From Hydrogenophaga sp. (GTDB lineage Bacteria > Pseudomonadota > Gammaproteobacteria > Burkholderiales > Burkholderiaceae_C), in contig JALORL010000002.1 of the NCBI GenBank assembly GCA_025458915.1, positions 1 through 44,992 of the forward strand: DNA of 44,992 nt, given 5' to 3'. This document shows, one piece after another, positions 38,430-44,992 of this stretch. The position numbers were made by a program, and so were the translations under genes. Each line of letters begins with the position of its first letter. Position 1 is the first letter of the stretch. The notes under the pieces were generated by a model, which was given only the letters and a program-made list of their open reading frames with translations, was not told the origin of the DNA and made no database searches.

Positions 38430-39320
38430 ATGAACAAACTGGGTTTCATCCTCACGTCGATTTTCGTGGCGGTCGCTATTGCGAGTTCCATGCTCTTTGT
38501 GGTCGACCAGAGGCAGTTCGGCGTGGTGTTCCAATTGGGTCAGATCAAGCAGGTCGTGACCGAGCCGGGGCTCAACTTCAAGCTGCCGCCCCCGTTCCAG
38601 AATGTCTCGTACATCGACAAGCGCCTGCTTACACTGGAAAGCACCGATACCGAGCCCACCCTGACCGCTGAAAAGCAGCGGGTGGTGATCGACTGGTATG
38701 TGCGCTGGCGCATCAGTGACCCACAGGCTTACATCCGCAACGTCGGGATCAACGAACGGGCTGGCGCACTGCAGCTCAACCGCGTGGTGAGAAACTCGTT
38801 CCAGGCCGAAGTGAACAAGCGGACGGTGAACGAATTGCTGTCCAGCCGGCGCGAGGAACTCATGGCCGATGTGAAGCGAGAGGTGCTCGCCGCGGTTCGG
38901 GGTGCCAATCAGCCCTGGGGCATGGATGTGGTGGATGTTCGAATCACCCGCGTCGACTACGCAGAAAGCATCACGCGGTCGGTCTACGAACGCATGGAGG
39001 CTGAACGCAAGCGGGTCGCAAACGAACTCCGTTCAACAGGCTTCGCCGAAGGTGAAAAAATCCGTGCGGACGCCGACCGCCAGCGGGAGGTGATCGTGTC
39101 CGAGGCCTACCGCGATGCCCAACGCATCAAAGGTGAAGGCGATGCCCAGGCCGCCGCTACCTTTGCGGCTGCTTTTGGTCAGGATCCTGCGTTTGCGCAG
39201 TTTTACCGAAGTCTCGACGCCTACAAGGCAAGCTTCTCGGGCAAGTCCGACGTGATGGTGATGGATCCGTCGTCCGACTTCTTCAAGGCCTTGCGCAGCA
39301 GCAACCTCGCGCCGCGCTGA
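38430..39320 (+). CDS. hflC: FtsH protease modulator HflC
   Basis: The 296-residue protein has an N-terminal signal-anchor helix (LGFILTSIFVAVAIASSMLFVV), the SPFH domain with QFGVVFQLGQIKQVVTEPGLNFKLPPPFQNVSYIDKRLLTLES (shown in part for recognition), and the EGEKIRADADRQREV and GEGDAQAAATFAAAF helices typical of HflC. It partners with HflK to limit access of membrane proteins to the FtsH protease. The ATG at 38430 follows AAGAGATC. Downstream comes the DUF2065 gene, as with yjeT in E. coli. Confidence 0.96.
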   Translation: MNKLGFILTSIFVAVAIASSMLFVVDQRQFGVVFQLGQIKQVVTEPGLNFKLPPPFQNVSYIDKRLLTLESTDTEPTLTAEKQRVVIDWYVRWRISDPQAYIRNVGINERAGALQLNRVVRNSFQAEVNKRTVNELLSSRREELMADVKREVLAAVRGANQPWGMDVVDVRITRVDYAESITRSVYERMEAERKRVANELRSTGFAEGEKIRADADRQREVIVSEAYRDAQRIKGEGDAQAAATFAAAFGQDPAFAQFYRSLDAYKASFSGKSDVMVMDPSSDFFKALRSSNLAPR

Positions 39321-39332
39321 GGTCCTGTTGTT

Positions 39333-39515
39333 GTGGGCGAGCTGGTCTGGGCCGCGCTCGCCCTTGTACTGATCCTTGAGGGGCTTTTGCCATTCCTGGC
39401 GCCCGGAGCCTGGCGCCGGATGTTCACCGAAATGGTGAAACTCAAGGACGGCCAGATCCGTTTCTTCGGGTTGGTGTGCCTGGTGCTCGGCTGTCTGCTC
39501 TGGTGGTGGTCCTGA
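39333..39515 (+). CDS. DUF2065 small inner-membrane protein (YjeT-like)
   Basis: This 60-residue protein starts at a GTG 12 bases after the hflC stop. It has two membrane helices (about 4-24 and 43-59) around a basic loop that includes AWRRMFTEM, matching the DUF2065/YjeT family. In E. coli yjeT also follows hflC. Its function is unknown; the conserved position suggests a link to the HflKC-FtsH membrane complex, which is inference. It is the last gene of the cluster before hisZ. Confidence 0.88.
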   Translation: MGELVWAALALVLILEGLLPFLAPGAWRRMFTEMVKLKDGQIRFFGLVCLVLGCLLWWWS

Positions 39516-39602
39516 TGCCCAGGCCGTCGCGCTGCATTCGGGCGCTCTCCGGGCCATGTCAGCCAGCCCGGTAAAATTCCCTTTTTATCCTTCCCACAGA
39601 AG

Positions 39603-42190
<2,588 letters not shown>

Positions 42191-42239
42191 GCCGTGCTTT
42201 CGTGCAGAATCAAAAAAAGATCCCACACCCGGAGCCTTC

Positions 42240-42764
42240 ATGCTGACCGAAGACGGCAAACACCTCTACGTTTCCTACGACGAATACCACAACCTGATCG
42301 AGAAGCTCGCCATCAAGGTGTACCAGTCGGGCTGGCAGTTCGACACCATTCTTTGTCTGGCTCGGGGTGGCATGCGACCGGGTGACATCCTCTCCCGCAT
42401 TTTCGATGTTCCACTGGCCATCATGTCCACCAGCTCGTACCGCGCCGAAGCGGGGAAACAGCAGGGGCAGCTGGATATTGCGCGGTACATCACCACGCCC
42501 AAGGGCGAAATTGCGGGCAAGGTCTTGCTGGTCGATGACCTGGCGGATTCGGGTGTCACGCTCAAGGCGGTCATCGAGATGCTGAAGAACAACTACCCAC
42601 CGATCACCGAGTTGCGCAGCGCCGTGATCTGGACCAAGCAGCTGTCCACGTTCACGCCTGATTACTCGGTGGAATTCCTGCCGACCAATCCCTGGATCCA
42701 CCAGCCCTTCGAGGGGTACGACGCCATGCGGCCCGCTCAGCTGCTGGAAAAGTGGAAGCTCTGA
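42240..42764 (+). CDS. Purine-type phosphoribosyltransferase
   Basis: The ATG at 42240, with GGAG seven bases upstream, gives 174 residues. The PRPP-binding loop VLLVDDLADSGVTL is at 95-108 and a dipeptide-containing loop CLARGGMRPGD at 39-49, so it is a type I phosphoribosyltransferase of the Gpt/hypoxanthine-like group (COG2236). It probably salvages a purine base to its nucleotide, which fits its position beside purA, but the base cannot be named from sequence alone. The track start at 42048 overlaps purA. The next gene begins five bases after its stop. Confidence 0.9.
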   Translation: MLTEDGKHLYVSYDEYHNLIEKLAIKVYQSGWQFDTILCLARGGMRPGDILSRIFDVPLAIMSTSSYRAEAGKQQGQLDIARYITTPKGEIAGKVLLVDDLADSGVTLKAVIEMLKNNYPPITELRSAVIWTKQLSTFTPDYSVEFLPTNPWIHQPFEGYDAMRPAQLLEKWKL

Positions 42765-42769
42765 GCGGC

Positions 42770-43963
42770 ATGAGCGACGCCCTGCCCACCCACCTGATCC
42801 ACCATCCGTACACCCCGCCCGAGGGGTTTGACGCCATGTCGCCTGGCGTGCACAAGGCGTCCACCGTGTTCTTTCCGGATGTGAACGCCCTGCGCACCAG
42901 GGAGTGGAAAGACAAGAGTGGCTACACCTATGGGCTGCATGGAACCCCCACCACCTTTGTCCTGGAAGAACGCATTGCTTCGCTGGAAGGCGGCAGGCAC
43001 TGTGTATTGACCACCAGCGGGCTTTCTGCCATTTCACTGGTGGACATGGCGTTTCTCAGCCAGGGCCATGAGGTTCTGCTGCCAGACAACGCATACGGTC
43101 CCCGCAAGGCGTTTGCGGCCGGGGAACTTGCGCGCTGGGGAATCACCCACCGCTTCTTCGATGCGATGAACCCCGCCGACCTGGAAGCCAAAATCGGTCC
43201 GGCCACGCGCCTGGTTTGGCTGGAGGCGCCCGGTTCGATCACGCTGGAGTTTCCCGATCTGCCCGGCCTGGTGGCGGTGGTGCAGCGGGCCAACGAGGCC
43301 CGAGGGGATGACAGCCGGGTGCTCACCGCCCTTGACAACACCTGGGGCGCGGGCATTGCGTTCAATGCGTTTGAGCTTGGCATCGACATCTCGGCGCAGG
43401 CGCTGACGAAATACCCCAGTGGTGGCGCAGACGTGTTGATGGGGTCGGTGGTGACGCGGGACGAGCGCCTGCACCAGGAAGTATTGCTGTGCCACATGCG
43501 GCTTGGCATTGGCGTCGGTGCCAACGATGCCGAGTTCGTGTTGCGCGGGTTGCCGTCGGTGGCGTTGCGCTACCACGCGCAGGACGCCGCCACCCGGGCA
43601 TTGGCCGAGTGGATGCAGCACCAATCCGGCGTGGCTGCGGTTCTTCACCCGGCCTTGCCCCACTCGCCAGGCCATGCGTACTGGAAGCGCGATGCCAAGG
43701 CAGCCGCCTGCTTGTTCAGCGCGGTGTTCGACGACGCCATTTCACAGCAGCAGATCGACGCTTTCTGCGATGCGCTTCGCTTGTTCCGGCTCGGCTGGAG
43801 CTGGGCTGGCCCCATGAGCCTGTGCGCGCCTTACCATGTGCCATCCATTCGCACCACGCCTTGGCCCCACCAGGGTGGGCTGGTGCGTTTCGCGGTCGGG
43901 CTGGAGGCCGTGGAGGACTTGCGTGCGGACATTGCGCAAGCCTTGACGGTCCTCAGGACCTGA
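42770..43963 (+). CDS. metC: Cystathionine beta-lyase (PLP, Cys/Met metabolism family)
   Basis: The 397-residue protein belongs to the Cys/Met-metabolism PLP family. The PLP lysine is Lys214 in ALTKYPSGGADVLMG, with the PLP phosphate region TTSGLSAISL and ALDNTWGAG. Size and sequence fit a MetC-type cystathionine beta-lyase, which releases homocysteine for methionine synthesis; closely related gamma-synthases or lyases cannot be fully excluded by eye. The ATG at 42770 is five bases after the phosphoribosyltransferase stop, so the two are likely cotranscribed. An intrinsic terminator overlaps its end. Confidence 0.9.
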   Translation: MSDALPTHLIHHPYTPPEGFDAMSPGVHKASTVFFPDVNALRTREWKDKSGYTYGLHGTPTTFVLEERIASLEGGRHCVLTTSGLSAISLVDMAFLSQGHEVLLPDNAYGPRKAFAAGELARWGITHRFFDAMNPADLEAKIGPATRLVWLEAPGSITLEFPDLPGLVAVVQRANEARGDDSRVLTALDNTWGAGIAFNAFELGIDISAQALTKYPSGGADVLMGSVVTRDERLHQEVLLCHMRLGIGVGANDAEFVLRGLPSVALRYHAQDAATRALAEWMQHQSGVAAVLHPALPHSPGHAYWKRDAKAAACLFSAVFDDAISQQQIDAFCDALRLFRLGWSWAGPMSLCAPYHVPSIRTTPWPHQGGLVRFAVGLEAVEDLRADIAQALTVLRT

Positions 43964-43968
43964 TTTTT
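43948..43968 (+). terminator. Intrinsic terminator GGTCC-TCA-GGACC + T-run
   Basis: A 5-bp GC-rich stem with a 3-base loop is followed within three bases by TTTTT. The hairpin is inside the last codons of metC and the stop codon TGA sits between stem and T-run. This probably ends the purA-side transcript. Confidence 0.6.
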
Positions 43969-43990
43969 CCAACCCCACCGAAAGACTGTT

Positions 43991-44188
43991 TTGGCCACTC
44001 CCAACTACGGATATGAGAAGCGTCAGCGCGAGCTGGCCAAGAAGCAGAAGAAAGAAGAGAAGCTTCGGGCCAAAGCCGCGGGCAAGCGGCAAGGCGAACG
44101 AGAAGGGGAAGACGGCGAATCTTCTGCTGGCCCGGCTGATGGCGATGGCGGCAGCCCGCCTTCCGAGGGTGCGTCGGGTTCTGACTGA
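43991..44188 (+). CDS. Small charged protein, conserved-looking, function unknown
   Basis: A TTG start at 43991 gives a 65-residue protein, MATPNYGYEKRQRELAKKQKKEEKLR then an acidic Gly/Ser/Pro tail. The N-terminal half is a highly basic helix and the tail is probably disordered. From memory, proteins starting MATPNYxYEKRQRELAKK recur in Comamonadaceae and related Burkholderiales, which supports it being real, but no function is known. There is a terminator just upstream, so it probably has its own promoter. It is convergent with mnmH. Confidence 0.7.
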   Translation: MATPNYGYEKRQRELAKKQKKEEKLRAKAAGKRQGEREGEDGESSAGPADGDGGSPPSEGASGSD

Positions 44189-44233
44189 ATCGGCTGTGCG
44201 CCAAGGCCGTTGAAACCAGCGGTACCGTGGGGT

Positions 44234-44992
44234 TCAGGCCTGGGTTTCTGACCGGACGATTTCCCGCGCTGCCGCTGCAAGGGCGTCGGCTTGCCGGTTC
44301 TTGAGCTGGATCGAAAGGGCGCGCGGAAAGCGCACGAAGTTCTTTGCAATAGACTGCTTGTACATCGGGTCGTAGTGGGTGTTCAGCAACTCCAGCACCA
44401 CGTCGGGTGTCCGTCCCTCCATCACCTTGCGGCACCACTCGGCCACCACAGCCTTGCCCCGAAGTTCGGTGAGCGCTTCCAGGCGCTGGCAAAAGAGCGT
44501 GTTGTCGCTGGAGAAATGGGCGTAGTCCTCCAGCAGCAGGGCCACGCGCTCTTCGTCTGACAATTGAAGGTCCACGCACTCGCTGGCGCGCATGCAATCC
44601 ATCAGCGCATCGGGAACCCGCAGGTTGCCCACTTTTTTGCTCTCGCTTTCCACGTACACCAAGCGGGTCGGGTCCATCTGGCGCAACGCCTGCCACACCA
44701 GGCTGTCAAAGCGCTTCTGGCTCGGCTGTGGCTGGCCGGGCAGATGACCGAGGACCGAGCTCAGCAGGCGGGTCTTGCCGCTGCCGGTGGGGCCACAGAT
44801 GACCCGGTATCGCAGGGCTTCAGCGCGTTGGGGTAGGTTGTCCACCAGCGCGGCACGCCAGGCCTTGTAGCCGCCTTCGATCAGCGTGACTCTAAACCCG
44901 ATGGCGCCCAGGATCGTGGCCAGTGCCCCACTGCGGTTGCCACCGCGCCAGCAGTACACCAGCGGCTTCCAGTCCTTGGGCTTTTCAATCAC
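44234..44992 (-). CDS. mnmH: tRNA 2-selenouridine synthase MnmH (partial, N-terminus cut)
   Basis: The gene enters from the right edge, and the M at 44992 in the track is an edge artefact (the codon is GTG, read as Val in context). The visible 252 residues hold the end of the rhodanese domain with its catalytic cysteine in VYCWRGGNRSG and the P-loop ATPase-like part with GPTGSGKT. This is SelU/YbbB, which exchanges sulfur for selenium in 2-thiouridine at the wobble position of some tRNAs, via a geranylated intermediate. A selenophosphate synthetase gene (selD) is often adjacent and would lie beyond the right edge. About a hundred N-terminal residues are missing. Confidence 0.93.
   Translation of the reverse strand: MIEKPKDWKPLVYCWRGGNRSGALATILGAIGFRVTLIEGGYKAWRAALVDNLPQRAEALRYRVICGPTGSGKTRLLSSVLGHLPGQPQPSQKRFDSLVWQALRQMDPTRLVYVESESKKVGNLRVPDALMDCMRASECVDLQLSDEERVALLLEDYAHFSSDNTLFCQRLEALTELRGKAVVAEWCRKVMEGRTPDVVLELLNTHYDPMYKQSIAKNFVRFPRALSIQLKNRQADALAAAAREIVRSETQA

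Overview
The window is a GC-rich stretch of bacterial chromosome with very dense coding. Protein content and gene order point to a betaproteobacterium of the order Burkholderiales, most likely Comamonadaceae (Hydrogenophaga-like). This rests on family resemblance and on the run rluB-ndk-rlmN-pilW-rodZ-ispG-hisS-yfgM-bamB-der-hfq-hflX-hflK-hflC-hisZ-purA; no rRNA or tRNA is present to test it. I see no CRISPR array, prophage, insertion sequence or tRNA. About 41 protein genes are supported, two of them cut by the window edges.

Layout. 1-1905 (minus): most of prkA, a stress-linked serine protein kinase, cut at its C-terminus. 2245-2907: a small SAM methyltransferase. 3033-7402: a light-sensing module made of a PpsR/CrtJ-type PAS regulator, a kinase-less bacteriophytochrome and, convergent to them, a heme oxygenase that would supply the biliverdin chromophore. 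7448-8847: an NlpC/P60 cell-wall peptidase and an isochorismatase-like hydrolase. 9062-11436: propionyl-CoA synthetase and an ArsR-family regulator with a palindrome over its predicted -10 box. 11681-17528: the complete 2-oxoglutarate dehydrogenase complex (E1, E2, E3), with hairpins in every spacer. 17661-22594: zapE, a PP2C phosphatase, a DinG-type helicase and bamD. 22582-25838: rluD, scpB and rluB. 25994-33990: ndk and then a tightly packed, often overlapping run rlmN-pilW-rodZ-ispG-hisS-yfgM-bamB. 34042-39515: der-hfq-hflX-hflK-hflC-DUF2065. 39603-43963: hisZ-purA-phosphoribosyltransferase-cystathionine beta-lyase, ending in an intrinsic terminator. 43991-44992: a small charged protein and the C-terminal part of mnmH (tRNA 2-selenouridine synthase).

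How it fits together. Most genes are housekeeping: TCA cycle, ribosome and tRNA modification, outer-membrane assembly (bamB and bamD), isoprenoid precursor, histidine and purine synthesis, and membrane-protease control. The accessory island is 2245-7402. There a bacteriophytochrome with every chromophore-pocket residue intact ends in a PAS domain plus a helical tail instead of a histidine kinase, and it sits directly downstream of a PpsR-like regulator. This resembles the light-dependent BphP1-PpsR2 pair of Rhodopseudomonas palustris, but no photosynthesis genes are visible here and the regulator's recognition helix is unusually acidic. That module, the 16-bp palindrome inside it and the ArsR operator are the parts most worth a second look. 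I did not find a wholly new multi-gene system.
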